Assembly: GCA_027859235.1 (NCBI GenBank)
Contig: JAQIBE010000109.1
Coordinates: 1 to 37,820, forward strand
Direction: 5' to 3'
DNA from: Desulfobulbaceae bacterium
GTDB taxonomy: Bacteria; Desulfobacterota; Desulfobulbia; Desulfobulbales; SURF-16
Length of the DNA: 37,820 nt
The notes below the pieces were generated by a model, which was not told the origin of the DNA, searched no databases, and saw only the letters and a program-made list of their open reading frames with translations. Of the stretch, positions 1-10,329 are shown piece after piece. How positions within the stretch are numbered: position 1 is the stretch's first letter; each line of letters begins with the position of its first letter. Both the position numbers and the translations under genes were made by a program.

Positions 1-39
1 TAAACTTCAGCTGTAACCTTTAATAAATAGGGATATGTT

Positions 40-2498
<2,459 letters not shown>

Positions 2499-2521
2499 GA
2501 GCGGCCTGTTTTTGTAAGTTT

Positions 2522-2557
2522 AAAAATCCCTGTCAAACCTCTTTGGCAGGGATTTTT
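2522..2557 (+). terminator. Rho-independent terminator after leuB
   Basis: A 16-bp stem (2522-2537 pairing with 2542-2557, one G-U pair) closes a four-base loop and runs into a T tract. It begins 23 nt after the leuB stop codon. It separates the symporter-leuB unit from trmJ. Confidence 0.9.
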
Positions 2558-2586
2558 TTATTAATTTTTACTGGATGTGAGTTGCA

Positions 2587-3315
2587 ATGGAATTTCCCAA
2601 TATCCGTATTGTTTTGGTGGAGCCGCAGGGGGCCCTGAATATTGGTTCCGTATGTAGGGTGATGAAGAATTTTGGCTTTTCTGACCTGAGAATTGTCAAT
2701 CCCCGGGTCAATCATCTGGATAAACAGGCTCGGGATATGGCGGTGAGTGCCAAGGATACCATTCTCAAGGACGCCAAGATTTATGATTCCCTGCCGGACG
2801 CCCTGCAGGGCTGCCATTATGTGATCGGCACCTCCACACGCCATGGCAAGTACAGGCAGGAGGTTCTTGAGCCGGAACAATTAGCCGGAAAAAGGGGTGG
2901 TCTTGGTCATACCATGCAGATGGGGCTGGTCTTTGGTCCGGAAGATCATGGGCTGAAGACAGCAGATCTTGATCTCTGTGACAGCTTTGTAACGGTACGC
3001 ACCTCTGAATCCCTCCATTCCCTCAATCTGGCCCAGGCCGCTACGATCTGCCTCTACGAGCTGTCGAAGGATGCGGAGACGCAGGAGATTTATGAACTGC
3101 GCGACAAGGCCCCCTTTGAAGAGATGGAGGAGATGTTTCAGCACATGAAGGAGGCCTTAGGTAAGGCCAATTATCTCAACCCCCAGAATCCCGAGCATAT
3201 TATTCACACCTACAGACGGATATTTTCCCGGGCGAATCTTGATTCCCGTGAAGTGATCATCCTCCACGGGCTGTGGAGTCGTCTTGAGTATGCGAGTAAA
3301 CATGTGCCTGATTGA
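2587..3315 (+). CDS. trmJ: tRNA (cytidine/uridine-2'-O-)-methyltransferase TrmJ (SPOUT family)
   Basis: SPOUT-class enzyme that 2'-O-methylates position 32 in the anticodon loop of tRNAs, using S-adenosylmethionine. The 242-residue protein starts with IRIVLVEPQGALNIGSVCR and continues with MKNFGFSDLRIVNP. The knot motifs follow: LVFGPEDHGL near residues 116-125 and SLNLAQAA near 144-151. Length matches bacterial TrmJ (about 240-250). The C-terminal helical extension after residue 160 fits TrmJ better than shorter TrmL. The start ATG lacks a good ribosome site. It follows the leuB terminator and is convergent with lpxB. The exact nucleotide specificity (Cm32, Um32 or both) is inferred from family only. 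Confidence 0.9.
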   Translation: MEFPNIRIVLVEPQGALNIGSVCRVMKNFGFSDLRIVNPRVNHLDKQARDMAVSAKDTILKDAKIYDSLPDALQGCHYVIGTSTRHGKYRQEVLEPEQLAGKRGGLGHTMQMGLVFGPEDHGLKTADLDLCDSFVTVRTSESLHSLNLAQAATICLYELSKDAETQEIYELRDKAPFEEMEEMFQHMKEALGKANYLNPQNPEHIIHTYRRIFSRANLDSREVIILHGLWSRLEYASKHVPD

Positions 3316-3402
3316 GCGTGAAGTTTACGGTTGCCAGTTTACGGTTCAAGGTAAAACGAATCAGATAACGTCAACATCCACGATGGTAAACTGGCAACTG
3401 GT
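3316..3402 (+). repeat. Palindromic intergenic repeat, copy A
   Basis: Starts immediately after the trmJ stop codon. It shares with copy B (10396-10486) an identical 46-nt core that includes GGTTCAAGGTAAAACGAATC. Both copies also share a left end (AGCGTGAAGTTTACGG) and a right end (AGTAAACTGGCAACTGG in B, GGTAAACTGGCAACTGG here). Copy A carries 9 extra bases that create a perfect 13-bp inverted repeat, 3330-3342 against 3386-3398. It is non-coding and lies between convergent genes. It looks like a REP- or MITE-like element; no transposase is present. Confidence 0.75.
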
Positions 3403-3575
3403 TTGAATGATAGAATATTATTTGACGCTCTTGTACGTTAGGCTGAAGCTGGAATGTAGTTACGGACCGTTAAGAACGGTTGACCCGGTAAGCGCAGACT
3501 CCGTTGCAGCAATTTCTTTCCACCCCCTCAGGCAGCTATGGACATCTCGGTGGCCATGTTATTTTTTACAACTGC
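3403..3575. other. Intergenic remainder between trmJ and lpxB
   Basis: No credible gene is present. A short palindrome (ACCGTT-AAG-AACGGT) lies at about 3467-3481. No T-tract terminator for lpxB or trmJ is apparent. Confidence 0.4.
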
Positions 3576-4724
3576 TTAATGGTTAATCTGGAAAAAAGGC
3601 GCGGCAATAGCGGCCACATTGGTGCTGCACCCGCCCTTGCTGAGAATATCTTTAATCTGGCCAAGGGCCTGTTTCTGGATGGTGTATGGCGCTGATTCCG
3701 GCCACAGTTCCAGGAGTGCGGCACTGATATTATCGGCAGTGGCCTCTTGCTGGAGTATTTCTGGGACAATTTTCTGGTCGGCAATGAGATTGACCAGGGA
3801 TACGTATTTGACCTTGATGAAATGAAGGCCAAGCTGATAGGTGAGTGGTGCGATGCGATAGGATACAACCATGGGCACCTGCAATAATGCCAGTTCCAGG
3901 GTTACGGTTCCTGACGCGGCCAAAACAAGATCACAGCTCTGCATCAACTCGTAGCGATCCCCTGCAACCACTTGCACATCAAGGTTACATGTCTCAAGGC
4001 CATTTTTGTATAGATCTTCATACTGCAGGGATGGGGCCAGAGGCAGGAGGAAGACCGTGTCTGGATGCTGTTCTTTTATCTTTTGCGCCGCCTGTAAAAA
4101 GAGGGGGAGCATGGAGCTCACCTCTTTACGTCTTGAACCAGGCAGCAGGCCGATATATCGTTTCGTCCCAGGGATCTTATGTTTTTCAAGAAACTCTTGC
4201 TTTGTCAGGGTTAATCCCATGTGGTCAGCCAGTGGATGACCAACATAATCAACATCAAAACCAAACTGGGCATAGAACGGTTTTTCAAAGGGCAGGATCA
4301 CGGCCATACGATCCACCAGCCGTTTGATTTTATGGACCCGGCCGCTCCTCCAGGCCCAGACCTGCGGGCTGATAAAGTAGAGGACAGGGATGCCGAGTTT
4401 CTTGGCCTTTGCCGCCAGCATCAGGTTGAAATCAGGATAATCAATGAGGATGAGGAGTTGCGGACGTGACCCCTTGAGCCGTGCATGCAGGATCTTCTGG
4501 GCCCGGATAATACCCGGAAGATGGGTGAGAACCTCAACGATGCCAACCACTGCCATGTCAGCGGCATCCACCAGGATTTCCATTCCCGCAGCCTTGAGGG
4601 CTGTGCCCCCCATGCCATAGGCCTTCAGGTTGGTAATCTGTTTCTGCAGCGCGGTTAAAACCCGGGCGCCGTGCATATCTCCGGAGGCCTCTCCAGAGAC
4701 AATCATAACCTCATTGTTTGGCAT
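3576..4724 (-). CDS. lpxB: Lipid-A-disaccharide synthase
   Basis: Peripheral inner-membrane glycosyltransferase (GT19). It joins UDP-2,3-diacylglucosamine to lipid X to form the lipid A disaccharide. The product is 382 residues, usual for LpxB. The N-terminus has MIVSGEASGDMHGA, then YGMGGTALKAAGMEIL and ADMAVVGIVEVL. In the second half lie ISPQVWAWRSGRVHKIK and the GLLPGSRRKEV donor-binding loop. An in-frame GTG at 4730 has a better-placed AAGGGG ribosome site (eight bases) than the ATG at 4724 (14 bases), so the protein may start two codons earlier. The longer open frame upstream overlaps the neighbouring oxidoreductase and is not coding. It is the last gene of a four-gene minus-strand run, with a 10-nt gap to the oxidoreductase. 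Confidence 0.95.
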   Translation of the reverse strand: MPNNEVMIVSGEASGDMHGARVLTALQKQITNLKAYGMGGTALKAAGMEILVDAADMAVVGIVEVLTHLPGIIRAQKILHARLKGSRPQLLILIDYPDFNLMLAAKAKKLGIPVLYFISPQVWAWRSGRVHKIKRLVDRMAVILPFEKPFYAQFGFDVDYVGHPLADHMGLTLTKQEFLEKHKIPGTKRYIGLLPGSRRKEVSSMLPLFLQAAQKIKEQHPDTVFLLPLAPSLQYEDLYKNGLETCNLDVQVVAGDRYELMQSCDLVLAASGTVTLELALLQVPMVVSYRIAPLTYQLGLHFIKVKYVSLVNLIADQKIVPEILQQEATADNISAALLELWPESAPYTIQKQALGQIKDILSKGGCSTNVAAIAAPFFQINH

Positions 4725-4734
4725 ATTCACGTGG

Positions 4735-5682
4735 TTATCCCCTTTGCCGGCGGATCTGCTGAACCACTTCCAGGGCAATGGCCAACGCCTGCCTCCCCTC
4801 TTCCCCGGAAACCTTTGGTTTTGACCGATCCCGGACACAGCCGATGAAGTGGCGTAACTCTGCCAGGATCGCATCACCCTGATGGGGGAATGGGAGATGC
4901 ATGGATTCTTCAATTGGATAGCCACGAGCATCAAGGTCTGGCTGTCTTTCCGTGAAGGTAATATCCTTTTTGGTGTAATCCACCGAGATGGAACCACCCT
5001 CTTGATGAATGGTGATTTGCCTGAGATCCTGTTTGGCAATTCTTGAGGCGGTGACTGTGGCAGAACAGCCGTTTTCAAAAATGAGCTGGGCAGTGGCAAC
5101 ATCGGTTGACGATGTCACCACAGAGGCGCCCAGGGTATTAATCGTTTTCAACGGAGATTTGGCAATACTGCGAATAATGTCGATATCATGGATCATAAGG
5201 TCCAGCACCACATCAACATCATTACCCCGGGGATTATAACGATTAAGCCGGTCAGACTGGATATAGATGGGTGACTTGAGGTAATGCTCCATGGCCAGAA
5301 TGCCGGGGTTGAACCGTTCTAAATGGCCAACCTGTAAAATACAGCCCTTCTGCTCAGCAAGGGCAACCAGCTCATCCGCCTCTTGCAGGGTCACGGTGAT
5401 GGGTTTTTCCATCATCACATCAAGCCCTGCCCTTAAACAGTCCATCCCGACCTGATGATGAAAGGTGGTGGGGGTGACAATGGAAACGGCCTCCACCTGT
5501 TTAATGAGCTCATGGTAATCCGTAAATGGGGTGGTATGGCAGAGGTCGGCTATTTCCTGGGCCCTGGCAGCGCTTGTGTCAAATACCCCAACAAGCTCGG
5601 TATCGTCCATATCTCTGTATTTCTGGGCATGGAAATTACCAAGATAACCCACACCAATGACGCCCGTTTTTATTTTTTTCAT
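4735..5682 (-). CDS. Gfo/Idh/MocA-family NAD(P)-dependent oxidoreductase, lpx-cluster type
   Basis: Rossmann-fold sugar oxidoreductase of 315 residues. The nucleotide loop GVIGVGYLGNFHAQ is at residues 7-20. The conserved lysine of the EKPITVT motif is near 93, LQVGHLERFNP near 115-125, and the DLMIHDID metal/catalytic segment near 160-167. Proteins of this kind sit beside lpxB in many Desulfobacterota. The related GnnA oxidises the 3-OH of UDP-GlcNAc so that GnnB can aminate it, giving amide-linked lipid A. That role is plausible here from position, but no GnnB-type aminotransferase is visible in this window. No strong ribosome site precedes the ATG. It is 18 nt after the upstream gene. Family certain; substrate inferred. 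Confidence 0.85.
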   Translation of the reverse strand: MKKIKTGVIGVGYLGNFHAQKYRDMDDTELVGVFDTSAARAQEIADLCHTTPFTDYHELIKQVEAVSIVTPTTFHHQVGMDCLRAGLDVMMEKPITVTLQEADELVALAEQKGCILQVGHLERFNPGILAMEHYLKSPIYIQSDRLNRYNPRGNDVDVVLDLMIHDIDIIRSIAKSPLKTINTLGASVVTSSTDVATAQLIFENGCSATVTASRIAKQDLRQITIHQEGGSISVDYTKKDITFTERQPDLDARGYPIEESMHLPFPHQGDAILAELRHFIGCVRDRSKPKVSGEEGRQALAIALEVVQQIRRQRG

Positions 5683-5700
5683 GATATTTCTGTAAGGGTA

Positions 5701-6243
5701 TTAGGATTTCTGTTGCAGCGCCATTTTCTTAAGCTCAAAACCTTTCTGGATTAAGGTCACTGTTTCAAGAAAGAGTTCCTCGGCAAAGGGTGCAAAACGC
5801 TTGTGAACAAGGGCATCTGTATTGTCTTGGATAGCATGATCCACAAAGGTTTCGGCAAGGGCGGAGAAGACATCCTGACCCGCCTCCTCCTGACCTTTAA
5901 AGACCTTGAAGTAGAGGCGGAGACGCTCCTGAAAAATAGCCAGAATCTTCTCCTCCAACGCCTCCTCCTGTTCTTCGGAGACATCGGCAGGTTGTGCTTC
6001 AACAATGCGGGCAACAATACGTTCAACAATGGTTTTATGAAATTGTTCTAATAATTCGGCTGATTCTTCAACCTCTGCATTATCCTGGATAAAGGCGATG
6101 GTGGTGATGAAAATAGCAAATACCTCGAATTCATTGAGGATAAAAGATACTTCTGCAAATTCATCATTATTAAAAAAGTAGATGAGCCGGGATGAGATAA
6201 AATCATGGGCGGCAATAAGAGGTTCAAAATCATTTTCATTCAT
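5701..6243 (-). CDS. Unrecognised acidic all-helical protein (180 aa)
   Basis: I do not recognise this family. The 180-residue product has no signal peptide and no convincing membrane helix. An aromatic/hydrophobic N-terminal part (residues 15-55, many Phe and Ile) is followed by a strongly acidic, Glu/Ala-rich stretch near 85-105 and more amphipathic helices. Composition predicts a soluble helical bundle. Its ATG overlaps the transporter's stop codon (ATGA), which implies translational coupling. It precedes the oxidoreductase and lpxB by 18 nt. The real-gene call rests on this tight packing, the plausible protein composition and the lack of any better frame. A role tied to the transporter or to lipid A assembly is possible but not shown. 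Confidence 0.8.
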   Translation of the reverse strand: MNENDFEPLIAAHDFISSRLIYFFNNDEFAEVSFILNEFEVFAIFITTIAFIQDNAEVEESAELLEQFHKTIVERIVARIVEAQPADVSEEQEEALEEKILAIFQERLRLYFKVFKGQEEAGQDVFSALAETFVDHAIQDNTDALVHKRFAPFAEELFLETVTLIQKGFELKKMALQQKS

Positions 6244-7796
6244 ATCAGGAGGTCATCCTCTTCAGGTTGGTGTTCACGTTGGAGTTTGCGTTTATCCCAT
6301 GGATACAGGGTGAAAGCCAAGGCCACTGTTCCGCAGAGCAGCAATGATCCGCCACCATACATGAGCAGTTGCGGGGTTGCATATCCTCCATAATTCTTTT
6401 GGAGGTCTCCTGTAACAGAAAAATACACAAGGCAGAGTAAAATTACCGGGGTTGTATATCTTACACAGAAATTCCACACCAGCGGAATGGCAGAGCCCGA
6501 GGTGTTGAGATGGTTTCTTATGGTTGCTGATTTTAAAATCCAGCCGATGATTAAACACTCGAGAAGGCCGCCGACAATAAGCCCATAATGGGTGATGAAA
6601 TGATCAGCAATATCCAGGAGATAAAGGCCGCCATTGGTGGTGAAAATAAGGCTGCCCATAAAACCTGCCCCACATACTCCTGTAACAACTTTTTTCCGAG
6701 GCCAATTAAATTTATCTGTCAATGAGCAGGTAAAGGCCTCGATGAGTGATACCCCGGAAGTCAAACCGGCTATGCAGAGGATGAGGAAAAAAAGAATTCC
6801 AAAGAGATGATTATAGGCAGGAAGCAGGGAAATGGCTGTGGGATAAATGACAAAGGCCAGTTGCGGCCCACCTTTAATGGCCTCTGCAAAGGGAAGACCC
6901 TGGGTCTTGGCCATGAAACCGACCACACCAAAGACGGTGAGGCCGGCAATGAGTGAATAGCAGCAGTTGACAATGCAGGTGATCAGGGCATTCCTGCCTA
7001 TATTATTTTGTTTCGGCAGATAACTGGCATAGGTGATCATGATGCCGAACCCCAGCGACAGGGTGAAAAATATTTGGCCAAAGGCGGCAACCCAAACCTC
7101 CCGGGCATTTATGCGTGATGCAACATCTGCCGAAAATATGTTTATTTTAGACCAGTCAGTGGAAAGATAATGGCTGAAGATCGCCTCTTTTGCACCATCC
7201 AGGGTAAGGGTCCAGCCGACAAGGATAAAGGTTAAGATCAGCAATGAAGGCATAAAGATCTTACTGGCCTTTTCAATGCCATGTCTGACATCACGAAAAT
7301 TAATGAGCCAGCAGAGGAACCAGCATAGGGCCGTTGACATGAGAATCTGCGGTCTAAAGCCGCCAATTTCTGCAGCAGATGGGGAGATTGCCAGAAAATC
7401 GTTGAAAAAGAAGGCCTGCGGGTCATTGCCCCAGGCCATGGTTATTGCATAGACCAGATAGTTGAAGCACCAGCCTATGATGACGGAATAGTAGAGCATG
7501 ATGCCAAACATAGCCACAACAGGCATCCACCAGCCAAGCCATTCATACCTTGGACCTATGCGTCTGAAACTGAGTGGCGAGGAGCCCTTTTCCTGATGGC
7601 CTAAACCGTACTCGAGCAGTATGATGGGTAACCCCGCGACAATAAGGGCGACAATATAGGGAACAAGAAAGGCTCCTCCTCCATATTGATGGGCCATATA
7701 ACTGAAGCGCCAGACATTGCCAAGGCCAATGGCTGAACCAATGGCCGCAAGAAGAAACCCCATATTTGATTGCCATTGTCCACGGCTACTACTCAT
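6240..7796 (-). CDS. Sodium-dependent SNF-family (neurotransmitter:sodium symporter) transporter
   Basis: LeuT-fold secondary transporter that imports an amino acid or related amine with sodium. The 518-residue product opens with the signature NMGFLLAAIGSAIGLGNVWR (residues 11-30), which contains the sodium-site glycines. About a dozen hydrophobic helices follow. FGQIFFTLSLGFGIMITYAS near 255-274 matches transmembrane segment 6. Bacterial SNF proteins are usually 440-520 residues. GAGG-type purines (GAGGA) lie about nine bases before the ATG. It heads the run that ends in lpxB. The stop overlaps the start of the unknown helical gene. Substrate is unknown. Confidence 0.92.
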   Translation of the reverse strand: MSSSRGQWQSNMGFLLAAIGSAIGLGNVWRFSYMAHQYGGGAFLVPYIVALIVAGLPIILLEYGLGHQEKGSSPLSFRRIGPRYEWLGWWMPVVAMFGIMLYYSVIIGWCFNYLVYAITMAWGNDPQAFFFNDFLAISPSAAEIGGFRPQILMSTALCWFLCWLINFRDVRHGIEKASKIFMPSLLILTFILVGWTLTLDGAKEAIFSHYLSTDWSKINIFSADVASRINAREVWVAAFGQIFFTLSLGFGIMITYASYLPKQNNIGRNALITCIVNCCYSLIAGLTVFGVVGFMAKTQGLPFAEAIKGGPQLAFVIYPTAISLLPAYNHLFGILFFLILCIAGLTSGVSLIEAFTCSLTDKFNWPRKKVVTGVCGAGFMGSLIFTTNGGLYLLDIADHFITHYGLIVGGLLECLIIGWILKSATIRNHLNTSGSAIPLVWNFCVRYTTPVILLCLVYFSVTGDLQKNYGGYATPQLLMYGGGSLLLCGTVALAFTLYPWDKRKLQREHQPEEDDLLI

Positions 7797-7973
7797 TTAT
7801 ACATCCTCATCTCTACTGTTTTCATTCAGCAATACACTATTTATCCAGTTATCATGTACACCATAAGGGCTGAATAATGCACTTTTTTTCTGAAGTTGAA
7901 ATCTCAAGCTTATTGCGGAGTAACCCCTTACTGTGCTAATTATCATGAAACTTAATATTATCATACATAAGGG
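7797..7973. promoter_or_regulatory. Divergent intergenic region between SNF transporter and MoeA-like gene
   Basis: This 177-nt spacer must hold promoters for both directions. An imperfect direct repeat, TTATCAT..ACA..ATAAGGG, occurs at 7849-7869 and, shortened, at 7958-7973. The second copy provides the AAGGG beside the MoeA-like start. No clear -35/-10 pair could be assigned with confidence. Confidence 0.4.
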
Positions 7974-9032
7974 ATGGTGCACGCAGTGGCTTCAAAAACA
8001 ATTCCAGTAGATCAGGCAGTTGGCATGGTACTTCCCCATGACATGACTGAAATTCGCAGTTTAAGTGAAAATGGCGATGATTCCTTTAAGGGTGTTGCCT
8101 TTAAAAAGGGCCATATTGTCCGTGAGGAGGATATTGAGCATTTGAAACGGCTCGGCAAGGAGCATATCTATGTCCTCACCCTGGAGGAGGATGAAATCCA
8201 TGAAAATGAAGCGGCACGAATCCTGGCGGATGCCCTTTCCGGTTCTGGTGTTGAGGTAAAAGGTGAACCTGCCGAAGGCAAGCTCAGCCTCACGGCGGCC
8301 ATTGATGGTATATTGAAGATTGATGTGGAGCGCTTATACCAGCTCAATCTTCTGGGTGAAGTGATGTGTTCCACCCTCCATAACAATACCCCTGTAACAC
8401 GCTCCACTCAAGTGGCCGCCACCCGTCTTATTCCCTTAACCTCTAAACGCAACATCGTTGAAGATGCGGCTGGGCTTTGTCCCGCAGAGGGTATTGTTCG
8501 AGTCCTGCCCCTGCGTAAGGCCAATGCCGGGTTGGTTATTACGGGTAATGAGGTCTTTGACGGGAGAATTCAGGACAAGTTTGAACCTGTACTGCGCAAG
8601 AAGCTTGCGGCAATCGGCTCCTCAGTGGTGCGTGTTGCCTTTGCTCCCGATGATATAGAGACGATCTCCCAAGAAATCCAGGCCTGTCTTGATGCGGGCG
8701 CTGATCTCATCATTACCAGCGGCGGGATGTCGGTTGACCCGGATGATGTGACGCGCATGGGTATTGGTAGGGCTGGAGCTGTGGATACGGTGTACGGCAG
8801 CCCGGTTCTTCCAGGTGCCATGTTTCTCGTGGGTCATATCGGCGATGTCCCGGTGCTGGGCTTACCGGCCTGCGGCATGTTCCATAAGATCACCATCTTT
8901 GACATCCTCCTGCCCCGTGTCCTGGCAGGTGAAGCCATTACCCGGGCTGATATCGCTGCCATGGGTCATGGGGGATTATGTTCAAACTGTAAGGTCTGCT
9001 CCTATCCAGTCTGTCATTTTGGCAAATGCTAA
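7974..9032 (+). CDS. Molybdopterin-binding (MoeA/MoCF-domain) protein with C-terminal cysteine cluster
   Basis: 352-residue cytoplasmic protein related to molybdenum cofactor insertion proteins. The N-terminal half (about 1-165) resembles the MoeA-like region seen in anaerobes. Residues about 170-330 are a MoCF domain with LVITGNEVFDG and the ligand loop ITSGGMSVDPDDVT. It ends in a cysteine tail: Cys336, 339, 342, 347 and 352 (spacing C-x2-C-x2-C-x4-C-x4-C). It differs from full-length MoeA (about 400), so a regulatory or specialised insertion role is possible. The ATG at 7974 directly abuts AAGGG. In-frame GTG codons at 7977 and 7986 are alternative starts. It converges with a small membrane-protein gene, and the two stop codons share four bases. 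Confidence 0.82.
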   Translation: MVHAVASKTIPVDQAVGMVLPHDMTEIRSLSENGDDSFKGVAFKKGHIVREEDIEHLKRLGKEHIYVLTLEEDEIHENEAARILADALSGSGVEVKGEPAEGKLSLTAAIDGILKIDVERLYQLNLLGEVMCSTLHNNTPVTRSTQVAATRLIPLTSKRNIVEDAAGLCPAEGIVRVLPLRKANAGLVITGNEVFDGRIQDKFEPVLRKKLAAIGSSVVRVAFAPDDIETISQEIQACLDAGADLIITSGGMSVDPDDVTRMGIGRAGAVDTVYGSPVLPGAMFLVGHIGDVPVLGLPACGMFHKITIFDILLPRVLAGEAITRADIAAMGHGGLCSNCKVCSYPVCHFGKC

Positions 9033-9259
9033 AACGACTCTTTGCTACGTAAAGAGACAACCCCCTTGGCGATGAGAAGGAGCCAGGGCGTACCATGCAT
9101 GCATAGGTCAAACCAGTCAAGTGGTTTGCTCAGTTCTCCCGCACTCAGCATCATGATCTTTTCGTAGATATGGGGCGGGGCAAACGGCGCCAAACCAAAC
9201 CCCACTACTAAGATAATAAGAACCGGCCACTCCAGCCTATTCAGGAAATTGCGGACCAT
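9029..9259 (-). CDS. Small membrane protein (76 aa), unknown function
   Basis: A 76-residue protein with a hydrophobic segment at about 11-29 (WPVLIILVVGFGLAPFAPP). A second, interrupted hydrophobic segment lies near 54-68. Between them is the pattern ...PHIYEKIMMLSAGELSKPLDWFD. I recall similar short proteins in Desulfobacterota and other Proteobacteria, sometimes mislabelled as RND transporter, but have no function for them. Its ATG overlaps the stop of the upstream deacetylase (TAATG), so the two are translationally coupled. Its 3' end overlaps the convergent MoeA-like gene by four bases. Confidence 0.72.
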   Translation of the reverse strand: MVRNFLNRLEWPVLIILVVGFGLAPFAPPHIYEKIMMLSAGELSKPLDWFDLCMHGTPWLLLIAKGVVSLRSKESF

Positions 9260-10329
9260 TACTTCCCCCCCCTTTCACCCTCTGGGTGGATAAGTTGCCA
9301 TGTTCTGGTGGCAAGACGACCTGATTCTCTATGACGTCCGCTCACCACAACCTGTGTTGTTGGTCGGATGAGTTTTTTATGCAGTTGCACCGACAGGATA
9401 TCATCTTTTAAATCTGCCTTATGCCAGCCAAGACCGCTGAGCCAGATGCCGAAGGTGCCATCAATATATTGATCTGGATAGGTCAAGGTTGCCTGTATGG
9501 TCTTAATAAAGGGGTCGGTACGAAGGGTTGGACCCGGCTGATAATCCGTCAGAGGCAGATCCATCAAATCCAAGGATGTTGTGAAATATTCCAGGGTAGC
9601 CCATTCATTACCCAGGATTGGTTGCCGCGGGACAGCAAATAAGTCGGTGGCAGCCCCTACCGCACCAGGGGCCTGGGTCAGAACCGATTCATAGCCCTGG
9701 TTGCGAAGTTCATCAAGGACCAGATTATTATACACACCGTAGGGTAAGGCGAAGAAACGGGGACGTTCTCCCAGTTCCCGGGTCATGATTGCTCTTGATT
9801 TGCTAATATCCTCACGCAGCCAGGCCTTATAGTCTGAAATGGTCAGCCCTTCAGGTTTCCAGCCCAGACGATGATGACCGTAGCCGTGATCCTGAATATC
9901 AACCCCGGCGTCCTGCAGTTCACGCAGTTGCGTCCAGGTCATATACCCCCCATACCCGTCATCAACACCCTTGGTGTAGACAAAGAGAGTAAAGGGAAAC
10001 CCATATTTATGCAGAACAGGCCAGCCATTCTCATACACGGACTGGTAGGCATCATCAATGGTCAATACAGCGGTTTTGGCTGGGATAGGAATACCATGTT
10101 TCACTTTAGCAATTAAATCCGCCAGGGGGATGACGTTATACTGATGGGTATGGAGATACTCCATCTGTTGTGTAAAGGCCGCAACAGAGACATTGGTGGT
10201 TGGAAGTTTGCTCTCACCAAAACGATGATAGATGAATACGGTGACGTTATTTGCCCCGAAACATAGGTTGGTGAATGTTATGGACATAAGGAGAACAACA
10301 AGGATGGAAAACGTTTTTACAGGAAACAT
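9259..10329 (-). CDS. Secreted polysaccharide deacetylase (NodB homology, CE4)
   Basis: Metal-dependent deacetylase of N-acetylated glycans acting outside the inner membrane. Using the ATG at 10329 the protein is 356 residues, with a signal peptide at about 1-25 (cleavage near CFG-A). The NodB domain starts at VTVFIYHRF. TIDDAY gives the catalytic/metal Asp92-Asp93, and DIQDHGYGHH supplies the metal histidines near 148 and 152. The C-terminal 110 residues match no domain I recognise. A TTG five codons upstream is a weaker start. The N-terminal form (YHRFGE, then a start-of-domain lead) resembles PgaB-type enzymes, but no other pga gene is present. Substrate (peptidoglycan or an exopolysaccharide) unknown. 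Confidence 0.85.
   Translation of the reverse strand: MFPVKTFSILVVLLMSITFTNLCFGANNVTVFIYHRFGESKLPTTNVSVAAFTQQMEYLHTHQYNVIPLADLIAKVKHGIPIPAKTAVLTIDDAYQSVYENGWPVLHKYGFPFTLFVYTKGVDDGYGGYMTWTQLRELQDAGVDIQDHGYGHHRLGWKPEGLTISDYKAWLREDISKSRAIMTRELGERPRFFALPYGVYNNLVLDELRNQGYESVLTQAPGAVGAATDLFAVPRQPILGNEWATLEYFTTSLDLMDLPLTDYQPGPTLRTDPFIKTIQATLTYPDQYIDGTFGIWLSGLGWHKADLKDDILSVQLHKKLIRPTTQVVVSGRHRESGRLATRTWQLIHPEGERGGK

Noticed and set aside
3504-3695. 63-residue plus-strand frame before lpxB
   Set aside because: Most of it is the complement of the lpxB 3' end; no ribosome site.
3845-4327. 160-residue plus-strand frame opposite lpxB
   Set aside because: Antisense shadow of a well-supported gene; its residues show no family pattern.
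4725-5102. Possible 126-residue N-terminal extension of LpxB
   Set aside because: It overlaps the oxidoreductase gene in another frame, has low-complexity non-LpxB sequence, and the family N-terminus begins at the ATG/GTG near 4724-4730.
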